The position numbers and the translations under genes are program-made. Below are positions 9,367 through 19,669 of a stretch of DNA of 64,000 bases, one piece after another. Under the pieces are notes generated by a model that saw only the letters and a list, made by a program, of their open reading frames with translations, had not been told where the DNA came from and ran no database searches. Position 1 is the stretch's first letter. Every line of letters begins with the position of its first letter. Source of the stretch: Proteles cristata cristata (lineage: Eukaryota > Chordata > Mammalia > Carnivora > Hyaenidae); contig JAESUZ010001741.1 of the NCBI GenBank assembly GCA_017311185.1, positions 62,001 to 126,000 of the forward strand. Direction: 5' to 3'.

Positions 9367-11289
9367 ATGGCGAAACAAGCTTCACTGGACTTGTTTGTCA
9401 AGAAAAAACATAGCCTTTCTGAACCCGGCGGCAGGAGTAGAAGAAACGGTAAAGATGGACGTGAAGTGAAAAGTCAGGAAGTGAAAGGGAGAAGAGTTCA
9501 CACAGGTTTCACTCGGAAATATGACCCCTCGTACATCGAGTTTGGGTTTATAGCTGTAATTGATGGTGAAGTGCTGAAGCCACAGTGTATCATTTGTGGA
9601 GATATACTGGCTAATGAAGCAATGAAACCATCAAAACTTAAGCGGCATTTATATTCAAAACATAAAGAAATGAGTTCACAACCGAAAGAATTCTTTGAGA
9701 GGAAGAGTAGTGAACTAAAGAGCCCGCCGAAGCAGGTGCTCAGTGTTTCTCATATAAACATCAGTGCCCTGCGGGCTTCCTACAAGGTAGCGCTGCCGGT
9801 GGCCAAGTCCAAGACGCCCTACACGATTGCGGAGACGCTGGTGAAAGACTGCATCAAGGAGGTCTGCCTGGAAATGCTGGGGGAGTCGGCCGCCAAGAAG
9901 GTGGCCCAGGTGCCCCTGTCCAATGACACCATCGCCCGGCGCATTCAGGAGCTGGCCAGTGACATGGAGGACCAGCTCATAGAGCAAGTGAAAGAAGCCA
10001 AGTACTTCTCACTACAGCTGGATGAGTGCAGAGATATCGCCAACATGATGGTACTTCTGGTGTACGTGCGATTTGAACACGATGACGACATAAAGGAAGA
10101 ATTCTTCTTTTCGGCCTCTTTACCAACAAACACAACTAGCTCAGAACTGTGTGAAGCTGTGAAGAATTACGTCGTCAACAAGTGTGGTCTGGAATTTCAG
10201 TTTTGTGTGGGCGTGTGTTCTGACGGGGCAGCCTCGATGACAGGGAGACGTTCGGAGGTGGTGGCCCAGATTAAGGAACTTGCGCCCGAGTGTAAAATAA
10301 CACATTGCTTCATTCATCGAGAAGGTCTGGCCATGAAAAAGATATCAGCTGAACTAAATAGTGTGCTTACTGACACCGTAAAAATTGTGAATTATGTGAA
10401 ATCTAATGCGTTAAATTCAAGATTGTTCTCTCTGTTGTGTGACAATATGGAAGCGGATCACAAGCAGCTGTTACTGCATGCAGAGACGCGGTGGTTATCA
10501 CGGGGAAAAGTTCTGTCGAGAATGTTCGAAATACGAAATGAACTCTTGGTGTTTCTGCAAAGCAAGAAACCAGTTTGGTCCCAACTTTTCAAAGACGTGA
10601 ATTGGACAGCCAGACTAGCTTATTTATCTGATATCTTCAGTATTTTTAATGATCTTAACGTTTCCATGCAAGGGAAGAACGCAACCTGTTTTTCAATGGC
10701 TGATAAGATTGAAGGACAAAAACAAAAGTTAGAAGCTTGGAGAAACAGAATTTCTGCGAATTGTTATGACATGTTCCATAATTTAACAACAGTTATCCAT
10801 GAAGTAGGTAATGACCTTGATATTGCCCATCTGCAAAAAGTTATCAGTGAACATCTTACTAATTTGTTGGATTGTTTTGAATTGTATTTTCCATTGAAAG
10901 AAGATCCACGCATAGGGAACTCATGGATCCAAAATCCATTCCTCTCATCAAAAGATAACTTAAATTTAACGGTCACCCTGCAGGATAACTTGTTGAAGCT
11001 GGCCGCTGATGAAGGACTGAAAATGAATTTTGAAAATACAGCATCACTTCCTTCATTTTGGATAAAAGTTAAAAATGACTATCCTGAGCTTGCTGAGGTT
11101 GCTTTAAAATCCCTACTTCTGTTCCCCTCAACGTCCTTGTGTGAGACCGGGTTCTCTACTTTAAGTGTTATTAAAACGAAGCACAGAAACAGTTTGAATA
11201 TACATTATCCCCTGAGAGTAGCGTTGTCATCCATCCAGCCCAGGTTAGACAAACTAACAAGCAAGAAGCAAGCTCACTTATCACATTAA
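9367..11289 (+). CDS. SCAND3: SCAND3/ZBED9 hAT-transposase-derived terminal exon
   Basis: 640 uninterrupted codons, opening MAKQASLDLFVKKK right after acceptor GATTTGCAG and ending TAA at 11,287-11,289. Phase 0 matches the upstream exon, whose last codon is TGG. Domains: a BED-type zinc finger (CIIC with HLYSKH, about 9,580-9,670), a hAT transposase core with LDECRD and CSDGAASMTG (10,010-10,250), and the hAT C-terminal dimerisation region (LLLFPSTSLCETGFSTLSV, about 11,115-11,175). An in-frame ATG at 9,340, inside the acceptor tract, would add nine residues only if that AG were not used. Family: a domesticated Buster-type hAT transposase. The stretch about 9,770-9,990 is strikingly GC-rich at third codon positions compared with its flanks. 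The frame could also be expressed alone from its first ATG. Confidence 0.93.
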   Translation: MAKQASLDLFVKKKHSLSEPGGRSRRNGKDGREVKSQEVKGRRVHTGFTRKYDPSYIEFGFIAVIDGEVLKPQCIICGDILANEAMKPSKLKRHLYSKHKEMSSQPKEFFERKSSELKSPPKQVLSVSHINISALRASYKVALPVAKSKTPYTIAETLVKDCIKEVCLEMLGESAAKKVAQVPLSNDTIARRIQELASDMEDQLIEQVKEAKYFSLQLDECRDIANMMVLLVYVRFEHDDDIKEEFFFSASLPTNTTSSELCEAVKNYVVNKCGLEFQFCVGVCSDGAASMTGRRSEVVAQIKELAPECKITHCFIHREGLAMKKISAELNSVLTDTVKIVNYVKSNALNSRLFSLLCDNMEADHKQLLLHAETRWLSRGKVLSRMFEIRNELLVFLQSKKPVWSQLFKDVNWTARLAYLSDIFSIFNDLNVSMQGKNATCFSMADKIEGQKQKLEAWRNRISANCYDMFHNLTTVIHEVGNDLDIAHLQKVISEHLTNLLDCFELYFPLKEDPRIGNSWIQNPFLSSKDNLNLTVTLQDNLLKLAADEGLKMNFENTASLPSFWIKVKNDYPELAEVALKSLLLFPSTSLCETGFSTLSVIKTKHRNSLNIHYPLRVALSSIQPRLDKLTSKKQAHLSH

Positions 11290-12408
11290 AGACTTGAAGG
11301 TATTCGGTCAAAGTGTGCACATACACATTACAGAATATGAAAGTTATGATTAAAATAGCAATTCTCTATATAAATTGCCTATATGTACACTTTCAGTTAC
11401 ATGTACAGTTTTTATAATTCTTTTATCTTGTTCTATTTATTAAAATGTAATTTTAAATCTGTTGCTTCTAATATTAAAAAGATTTTCATTTTGTATGCCT
11501 TTGTTATTGTCGTATTTCATTAGGATATGAAGATTTTAGGACGAATTTAGGATGGCAGTGATTTCTCTGAAACGGCAGATTAGATCAATGAAGGGAAGTG
11601 AATTCGAGTCTGGAATTGGAATCTGGGTGGTCAGGTGGGAAGCTGATGTGAAGTTTCCTTTGTTGCTGCGTGTTTACACGCCGTGTTTATGTGGCTGAGC
11701 CCAGGGAAACACCATGTGATGGTGTCATGACTTTGGATTCATATTGATAAATTCTGACCTCATAGCGGTGGGGGATTGGGCCATAGTGATGAGTTTAGGT
11801 CAGGCACAGAGTTTTGGATTTTGCTTGAGCTGATTGCTGTTAAAATTCTGTGGGACAGAGCCAGGTATGACGAGCTCTTCAGGTAGATTTAATAACCTCT
11901 CCTGTATGGAGATAATTCTGAAAAATGGCACACGTATCTGCCCTCACTCAGAATTACTGAAAACAGACTATTAGCACAAGGCAGTTTCTTTAGGGTAAAA
12001 ACATGCCAAGATCCTTGAAGAAAACGAGTCTTTTCCTAGAAAGAGAAACAACATAACAGTAAGTACTTATTTTCAAAGAAAAGTTAACATTGAAAGTTGA
12101 AGAAGGTAAGGGTATGTAGTCATACGAAATATCACTAATATTTTACTGATTGAAAAGTTCCATTTTAGAAAGTGTAGGAAACATTTTTCACGTTCAATTC
12201 TGAAACTTGAGTAGGATTATATTTTAGTGTGTGTATTTAATAAAATCTTAACAGCTTTAAAAAAAAATGGTGGTGGATAGATGTATGCAACAGTGGTTCA
12301 GTTTCATCCACCTACATCTTATGTGTCCTCTCTCCTATCTGACTATATTTTGGAACTAAGGGACTTACATTTTTTAAATTTTACCATTTGTTTTATTGAT
12401 TGAATAAA
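11290..12408 (+). other. Probable SCAND3 3' UTR
   Basis: AT-rich DNA after the stop codon without recognised repeats. Possible poly(A) signals are ATTAAA at 11,439, AATAAA at 12,239 and AATAAA at 12,403. Confidence 0.5.
12403..12408 (+). terminator. Candidate SCAND3 poly(A) signal
   Basis: AATAAA followed within 20 bases by a GT/T-rich stretch. The choice among three candidate signals cannot be made from sequence. Confidence 0.35.
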
Positions 12409-12783
12409 GTATTGTGCTTCCAGTTTTCAATTTTATAAAGCAATATATGTGTGGTGATTTTATATTTCTATAAATGCCTCAAGTGTTTGGGAGAAAATAC
12501 ACTGATGGACATAAGGAATACATTTTAAAAGAGAACTAAGTCCTCTTATTTTATCTGTAAGAAATATGAGGTATTGGACATCTGAGAACAGAATTAGAAT
12601 CAAATGGACAACGATTTTTGGTGTGATTTTTGGCCTTGGATATTTTCTTTAGATGGCTCCCTATTTCTCCTGCAAGTGACTCACTACCGGGAGGCTGAAT
12701 CACTTTACCTTTACCTTTTAAATGTTTAGGAGTATTTGACTTTCCTCTGTTCCCTCCTCCCTGTGTTTTATTATCTTGCTATA

Positions 12784-13080
12784 CATTTTTTAAAATTCAA
12801 CAGCTGTATTGAGGTACAGTTTACATGAAATCTTAACATGAATTGGATGACTAGTGAGTCTGTAAGTCATGTGATCTTTTTTCCCATTTTCTGCTTCTTT
12901 TGCAGTGAGTTGACACATCTATAGGCATGTGGTGTAGACATGTGGTGTATGCACACACCACGAAGGTAGTTGCATATTGTGTGCGCATAGGACTATTGTG
13001 TGCTTGCTTCCATTCATTGTTTATGTATGTGCTGTTTTTTAATTGTGTTTATACTTATTGATGTGTAACAGGATGTGGTG
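12784..13080 (-). mobile_element. Old L1 3'-end fragment
   Basis: TTCAACAGCTGTATTGAGGT is the reverse complement of a common mammalian L1M 3' region. The right boundary is uncertain. Confidence 0.5.
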
Positions 13081-13170
13081 TTGAACTTTTCCCGTTACTC
13101 AAAGAGTGGCAACTACAGAGGCTCAAGGAGATGCTAAGTGCCTCTGATTCTAAAGACATGTTAGCATGAG

Positions 13171-13391
13171 GGGTGCCTGGGTTGCTCATTCGGTGACTTC
13201 TGCTCAGGTCGTGATCTCACAGTTTGTAAATTCAAACCCCACATTGGGCTCTGTGCTCACAGCTCAGAGCCTGAAGCCTGCTTCAGATTCTCTGTGTGTG
13301 TGTCTCCATCCCCCACCGGTGCTCTCTCTCTCTCTAAAAAATTTTTTTTTTTAATTTAAACATTAAAAAAATTTTTAATTAAAAAACAAAA
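13171..13391 (+). mobile_element. SINE with 13-bp target duplication
   Basis: ATGTTAGCATGAG is present at 13,158-13,170 and 13,392-13,404. Confidence 0.94.
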
Positions 13392-13404
13392 ATGTTAGCA
13401 TGAG

Positions 13405-14592
13405 TAGAACCAGAAACCTGCCCTTCACGCTCACAGCACACAGACTGCTTTCTGCCAGGAAGTCACTTGTAAGTGATGCTTCAGGAGAGGAGCCCTGTGT
13501 TTCACCCCCAGACTGGACGTTGGGTTGGGTTGCGGGGGGCGGGGTGCTCGTGGGCTGAGCCGGAAAAAGGTTGGAGAGGATGGTTAGGCCTGCGGTAGAT
13601 CAGCTCACGATCCTACAGTTTGGGGTGACAAAGGGATGCAGGTTCCCTGTGGGTCAGGTGACCTCGAGGAGTGTAAGTCTGAGCCCTCAGCAGCGACCCG
13701 CCCCGGGGAGCGGTCCTGCAGAGGAGAGCCCGGCGACAGTTACAGCTGCTGGGGGCGGAGGAGACGAAAGCGGTCAAGCTGAAGGTCAGTTCTCTTTCTA
13801 TACGTGTGTTTGTGGGCACAGCCCCCACAAATGCCCTGAAACACCTCTCATGCTCCCCACGAGACAGCTAGGATCCCAGGGTCAGGTCAGAGAGCAGGTT
13901 ACCAGTTGACACTGCGTGTGTGTGTGTCGCGGGCGGCGACGGGGGCGCGCGGACACACTTTAACAGCTTTCCACGAACCTGGCCTCCTAGCGAGGTTTAC
14001 TGTCACGAGCGGGGCTGAGCTGGGGAGGCAGGTCAGAAGAGGGTGTGCGGTTGGCAGCTGCCCCGACTCGGAGGACCGGCTCCCTCTCAGCTCTGGTGGC
14101 GACAGGCCCACAACACCCAAGGCGGGGCTTTGTGCGGGGCGGGGTGTGCAGAGGGAGAGGCTGAGGGGTAGTTGGGGTGCAGTGCTGGCCCTGGGCCTCC
14201 GTCCCGGGCTGGCCGCTCTGAGGATGTTGCAGACACCCGGGAGGATCTCGAGTCGGGTTAGGAAGTGCCCTGTGTGGCGCTGCTGTGTCCCTCCCGCAGG
14301 GGGTCCGCTGGGAACTGACCTGGACGAGGGAACGGCACGCTCCTGGGTGCCCCTGAGTAATGGCTTCCAGAATGTCTTTTCCGGTGTTCACACCGAGATA
14401 GAAAGATTATTGTGAGAGCTCCAAGCACGATAGAAATTATTATGATGAGGAAATAAAACATGCATTTACTGGCTCAAAAACATACTGTGTGCTTTGTATT
14501 CTGATAAACTTGTGTTAAGTTGAAGACAACCAATTTATTATTATTTCTTATTGATTGATACAGTTATGGTTTTAATTAAGCTTTATGTTCAT
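13405..14592. other. GC- and CpG-rich unassigned segment
   Basis: About 13,520-14,400 is CpG-rich relative to its surroundings, with open stretches on both strands (112 and 169 codons on +, 134 on -). None has a recognised domain. AATAAA occurs on + at about 14,452. It may be a CpG island or an unidentified transcript end. A minus-strand membrane-like open stretch at 14,258-14,461 is discussed as a finding. Confidence 0.4.
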
Positions 14593-14825
14593 TTATTTTT
14601 TTTTTTAATTTTTAATGTTTTATTTATTTCTAGGAGAGAGAGAGAGAGAGAGAGCGTGAGCAGGGGAGGGTCAGAGAGAGAGGGAGTCACAGACTGAAAC
14701 AGGCTCCAGGCTCTGAGCTGGCAGTCAGCACAGAGCCCGACGCGGGGCTCGAACCCACGAACCGCGAGATCATGACCTGAGCAAAAGTCAGACGCTCAAC
14801 CAACTAAGCCACCCAGGCGCCCCTA
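14593..14825 (-). mobile_element. SINEC_Fc-type SINE
   Basis: Near-consensus copy with a long GA run; TTATGTTCA flanks both sides. Confidence 0.93.
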
Positions 14826-14855
14826 GCCTTATGTTCACTTAAAATGTAAAAATGG

Positions 14856-15050
14856 GGGGCCCCTGGGTGGCTCAATCCGTTAGGCGTCCGACTTCGGCTC
14901 AGGTCATGATCTCACGGTTTGCGGATTTGAGCCCGGCGTCGGGCTCTGTGCTGACAGCTCAGATTCTATGTCTCCCTCTCTCTCTGCCCCTCCCCCACTC
15001 ATGTTCTGTCTCTCTGTCTCAAAAATAAATAAACTACAAAAAAATAAAAT
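14856..15050 (+). mobile_element. SINEC_Fc-type SINE with 15-bp target duplication
   Basis: AAAATGTAAAAATGG occurs before the head (14,841-14,855) and after the A-tail. Part of the SINE body (GAGCCTGGAGCCTGTTTC region) is deleted. Confidence 0.93.
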
Positions 15051-15660
15051 AAAATGTAAAAATGGAAAGAGCATGAGGCCATTATGGACTGTATGACTTT
15101 TGAGAGTGTGATTATGATCATGATGTGCTTTATCTTAGTAAACACAAGTTAATTTCTGACTGAAATTTCTTTTGCATCTTTAGGAGGGAAACTTTTCCAA
15201 ACTACCATTTTCCCATCTGAAAAGTTTCTCCTAGTTAACTTGGGGAGCCAAGAGTGAACTCCCAGTGAGCAGAGTATGAGGGCTTGTGGGGTGCTGTCGG
15301 CCAGAGAGGAGGCCAGACATGAGGAGGCCGCACAACAGAAGCCGGTTCACAAAGACAAACCCAGGTAAGGAGCGTAGGCTCATCCGGGAGACACAGGGAA
15401 GCACTGAAGGGATCATAAATAGAAGGTGACCTGAATTTCAGTTTAGCAAGATTTCTCTGCCTGCAGTGTGGGAAGTAAACCACAGAGCGAGAGCAAGGCC
15501 ATGAGTCCTGTGTGATCGATCCCAGAGATAGTGGTGTAGATGGGGACATGTCACTAAGGATGAAAGCAAAGGGACATATTTGAAAGGCTCAGTGTTATAA
15601 AGGTGCCAGTTTCCAATCCTACTGAATATGCCAATAGAGGTTTTATGCAATATAACAAGT
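15051..15660. other. Unassigned DNA
   Basis: No gene or named repeat seen. Minus-strand open stretches of 61-104 codons at 15,231-15,650 look like chance. Confidence 0.3.
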
Positions 15661-16340
15661 ATCTATATATGTAAGAGCGAAAGATCAGACTGGCTAAGAA
15701 CATTAAAAAAAAAGAGGTGAGAAAACTTGCTTATTCTCACCTCAAACATGAAATTTTATTATAAAGCTATAGTGTGTGAGACATGGTGGTACGAAGACAG
15801 AGACAGACAAATAAACCACTGTGGTGTAGTAGGGTTCCCAGAAGCAATCCCACCGATACATGGAAACCTGATACGACAGGACTATTTCCACTCAGTGGAG
15901 AAAAGAAAAACTGACTATCCATTTGAGAGAATATGAAATTGGACCCCTGCATTAAAGACTTAAATGTGAAACACAACGCTGTAAAACTTTAAAATAAGTT
16001 ATTATTAAGTAAATTTGAAGATGTCGGTGCCCTGCAGTCTTACCACATCCATTGTTGGTTATATGTGGGGCACTGGAGGAGCCATGCGTCTGGATGGTTA
16101 TGACATCAGAGCATATAAAGAGCCCAAGTGGGAAACAACCCAAATGTCCACTCACAGAATACAATGTACTATGTTATTCAGCAGCAATATTGTAGTAGTT
16201 AAGATTGCATCATCACTGACAGAACTGGGGAGATGTGATGAAATATATATATGTCAAAATTCATCAAAATTATGTGATTCAAATGGGTGCATTTTATTGT
16301 ATGTATGGTATACCTCAATAAAGCTTACTTCAAAAGGCAT
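15661..16340 (+). mobile_element. Old L1 ORF2 3' end and 3' UTR
   Basis: Contains the ORF2-type phrase ACATGGTGGTACGAAGACAG and ends at TATACCTCAATAAAGCTT, a typical L1M 3' end. Frames are broken. Confidence 0.6.
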
Positions 16341-16347
16341 GTGACCT

Positions 16348-16757
16348 GGGGGTGCCTGAGTGGCTCATGTGTTTGAGCATCTGTCTCTTGATCTTAGATC
16401 AGGTCTTGATCTCAGGGTCTTGAGTTCAAGCCCTGTGTTGGGTTCTATGATGAGCATGAAACCTACTCATATGTGGAATTTAAGAAACAAAACAGATGAA
16501 CATAGGGGAAGGGAAAGAAAAATGAGACAAAAACAGAGAGGGAGGCAGACCATAAGAGACTCTTAAATACAGAGAACAAACTTGCTGGGAGGTGGGGAGA
16601 TGGTGGGGGGAATGGGCTGGATGGGGGATGGGCATTGAGGAGGGCACTTGTGATGAGCACTGGGTGTTGTATGTAAGTGATGAATCACTAAACTCTACTC
16701 CTGAAGCCAAGACCACACTGTGTGTTAACTAACTTGGATTTAAATTTTTTTTAAAAA
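16348..16757 (+). mobile_element. Chimeric SINE/L1 retroposon
   Basis: The first 105 bases are a SINE head. At about 16,451 the sequence switches to the 3' end of a carnivore L1 (CATATGTGGAATTTAAGAAA through GTTAACTAACTTGGATTTAAA) with an A-rich tail. A short duplication GTGACCT at 16,341-16,347 and 16,758-16,764 brackets the whole unit. Confidence 0.75.
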
Positions 16758-16764
16758 GTGACCT

Positions 16765-17100
16765 ATAATTATACACATCAACATGGGTTAAATTTAGAAC
16801 ATAATATTGAAAGAGAAAGCAAAGTTGCAGAAAAATACTGAAGTATTGTTCCATTTCTAGCAAAAAAAAAAAGCTTTAGGAAGTTTTTAAAGTGTGAAAA
16901 CCTAAACAGCACAAATGAGAGATATGATATGGTAAAGATGTAAAGAAAAGAAAACACTACAAAATATGAAAACGGAGTTTCTGTCAGAGGCGCCCTGTGT
17001 TGGGTGGGCGGGAAGGAGGACGGTGGGGAGTCCGGAGCCCGGGGACTCCGGGAAGACCACTCTGGTCATGATTTGTTTCTCAGTGTGGGTGGTAAATACA
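16765..17100. other. Unassigned DNA
   Basis: AT-rich with a short GC-rich island at 16,985-17,060. Nothing recognised. Confidence 0.3.
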
Positions 17101-17650
17101 GCAGTGTTCTAAGTACTGGATTTTTTAAAAAGCCTTGTACATGAGCTATAAACTTTGATATCTTTTTAAAGTTTAAGGTACAAAGTAGTTGATAGAGTAT
17201 AATAAATGTGACAAAAGTGATGCCGAAGACAGGATGAAAAGATGCTAAGGAGGAAAATTATGAAAGAACAGACATTATGAAAGAAAGACCGAGAATCTCC
17301 AACATCCGTTTATAAGAAAAGAATTGAGAGAAGGGGCAGTGAGGGATCTTTGAAAAGATGAAGCATAAGAATATTCTAGAATTGGGAATGGCCCGAGCCC
17401 TCAAAACCAAGCTACAAAACCAGCCCAAAGCCAGATAAATAAAACTAAATTTATACAGAGATCTATCATGAAAATGATGGAAATGAAAAAATATATTAAA
17501 AGCAACTAGGGATTTAACAATAATAACTAAATAAAATTGACTTAGGGTAGGTTTTTCAACAGCCATAACAGAAGCCAGAAAAAGCTGAAAAACGTTTTTC
17601 AAAGAGCTGGGGGGAAAACTGTCACCCTAAGATAGATGAAAGCCGTGAGA
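17101..17650 (+). mobile_element. Old L1/HAL1-like ORF1-region remnant
   Basis: The stretch CAGCCATAACAGAAGCCAG to GAAAACTGTCACCCTAAGA resembles the end of L1M/HAL1 ORF1. No intact frame. Confidence 0.5.
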
Positions 17651-18300
17651 AGAGTGCAGACATAACCACACACGCCAGGAGAGACACGGCACCAACAAAC
17701 TCTCAATTAAAAAAAAAAAACTATTAAAGACATAACTAAGAAAGAATAAAATTAAACCATGAAGGAAAACTAAGCTCTACAAGGAATGATAAGCAAAGAA
17801 AACAATAAACATCTGGGAAATCTAGATAAACATTTACTATAAGATAATTTAGCACTAATGTGTAATTATTGGGGTTAAAACAAGAAGAAGCTTAAAATGC
17901 TGAATAACAAGTAAGTTGGGCAGAGCAGAGTGCTGAGAATTGTTTTTCTTTAACATATGTAAGGAACAGACCCAATTTTCCTTAATTTCTATCCAACAAA
18001 TACAATTTCCTAGTGACAAGATATTTCAGTGAATGTCCTAATGGCAATTACTATTAAAATCTATGAACTTGATAGGAGAGCTTGTTCATCTGAGCAAATA
18101 AACTAGCCAGAAATGCAAATTTCTGACGGCAGGACGGAGATCTGCATGTATCTAACCTACTCTGTAACCCATCTGTGTTTTCTGTACCTGTGTAGTGATT
18201 GGCACGTTAATATGCCCAATCTTTCTTCACAACAAAGAATGGCGACTTTATCTTATCAAGAGCACTTAGTCAACTCTCACCTTTTCTAAGATTTCTGTGT
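17651..18300. other. Unassigned AT-rich DNA
   Basis: No gene, RNA or named repeat was recognised. Confidence 0.3.
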
Positions 18301-18562
18301 CATTACAAATAACTCCTACTGATCTGACTTTGCCTTGCTCCTGTTCAGTCTATTCTCAACAGCCAGAGAGATACTCTGTAGTGTAGATTAAATGTAGTGT
18401 AGATTACATTCTATCACTCAGCTCAACACCCTCCTTGGCTTCCCAGCTCATTCCAAGTAAAATGCAAACCTTACAGCAGCTTGGACTCTTATATGATCCA
18501 TCCTTCTCTGTCCTGGTTTCCTATTCTCTCCTTTCCCACTAGAATATGGTAGGCATGAGAGG

Positions 18563-18759
18563 ATTTTTTTTTTTAACATGTATTTATTTTGAGAGAAATT
18601 GGGGGGGAGGGGCAGAGAGAGAAGGAGACAGAATCCAAAGCAGGCTCCAGGCTCCAAGCTGTCACCACAGAGCCCCACACGGGCTCAAGCTCACGAACCA
18701 TGAGATCATGGCCTGAGCCAAAGTCAGACACTCAACCAAATGAGCCACCCATGCACCCC
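18563..18759 (-). mobile_element. SINE, older subfamily
   Basis: Long poly(T) at left; ends CACCCATGCACCCC, more diverged than its right neighbour. Confidence 0.88.
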
Positions 18760-18772
18760 AAGAATATGAGGG

Positions 18773-18958
18773 TTTTTTTAAAATGTTTTATTTATTTTTT
18801 AGAAAGAGAAAGAGAAGCATGAATAGGGGAGGATCAGAGAAAGAGGGAGACACGGAATCCGAAGACAGGCTCCAGGCTCTGAGCTAGCTGTCACGAACGG
18901 TGAGATCACGACCTGACCCAAGTCGGACGCTCAACTGACTGAGCCACCCACGCGCCCC
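18773..18958 (-). mobile_element. SINE reusing the neighbour's target
   Basis: AAGAATATGAGG lies at 18,760-18,771 and 18,959-18,970. A block of the body between the two CACGAACC/GAGATC motifs is missing. Confidence 0.9.
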
Positions 18959-19366
18959 AAGAATATGAGGTTTTTAATCTATTTTGTTTCTTGCTGTATC
19001 ACCATGACCTAGAAAAATACCTAGCACATGGTAATGTTCAATAAATATTTGGTGAATAAATGAACAAATAGAGGTCAATTTGGGGACTCAGGATTGCATT
19101 AATATTTTGCATTGTAACAAATGGTAATATTACTTCCACTTATGATAATTTGCCTTATATTTTCCATGCACAAATTGCCTTCATAAGTCAAGGGAAGATT
19201 GTATCATAAAAATGATATTTCAAAAGAGGAAGTAAAAATTCCCTCTGGGATAGGAAGCTAACTCTTTGGAACAAATAAAGGCCTTTATTTCAGTACTTTC
19301 ACCAAAATATAAATCCTGGATATATTATTGTTTAAATATACTTTTTAAGTGTTAGGGTAAATTTAG

Positions 19367-19528
19367 GAGCTTGTGGATTCGAGTTTGCTGTCGGGCTCTG
19401 TGCTAACAGCTAACTCAGAACCTGGAGCCTGTCTTCAGATTCTGTAACTCCCTCTTTCTCTGACCCTCCCCTGCTCATGCTGTCTCTATCTCTCTCTCAA
19501 AAATAAATTTTAAAAAAACATTTAAAAA
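19367..19528 (+). mobile_element. 5'-truncated SINE with 20-bp target duplication
   Basis: AAGTGTTAGGGTAAATTTAG is found at 19,347-19,366 and at 19,529-19,548. The tRNA-derived head is missing, so promoter boxes A and B are largely lost. Confidence 0.95.
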
Positions 19529-19669
19529 AAGTGTTAGGGTAAATTTAGATGACAATTATATAATAGTGTGAGGGAAAGTCATCAAAGAATGACTCCCAGG
19601 AAAGTTACCATAAAGAAGAAAGTATTGGATAATAAATATAAAAAATTAGTAGCTGGGAATACATTTTTA

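Larger units (their letters stand above)
18300..19075 (+). mobile_element. LINE2 (L2) 3' end, interrupted by two SINEs
   Basis: Ends in the L2-type phrase TAATGTTCAATAAATATTTG followed by GGTGAATAAATGAACAAA. The upstream half at 18,420-18,560 reads as L2. Ancient and degraded. Confidence 0.55.
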
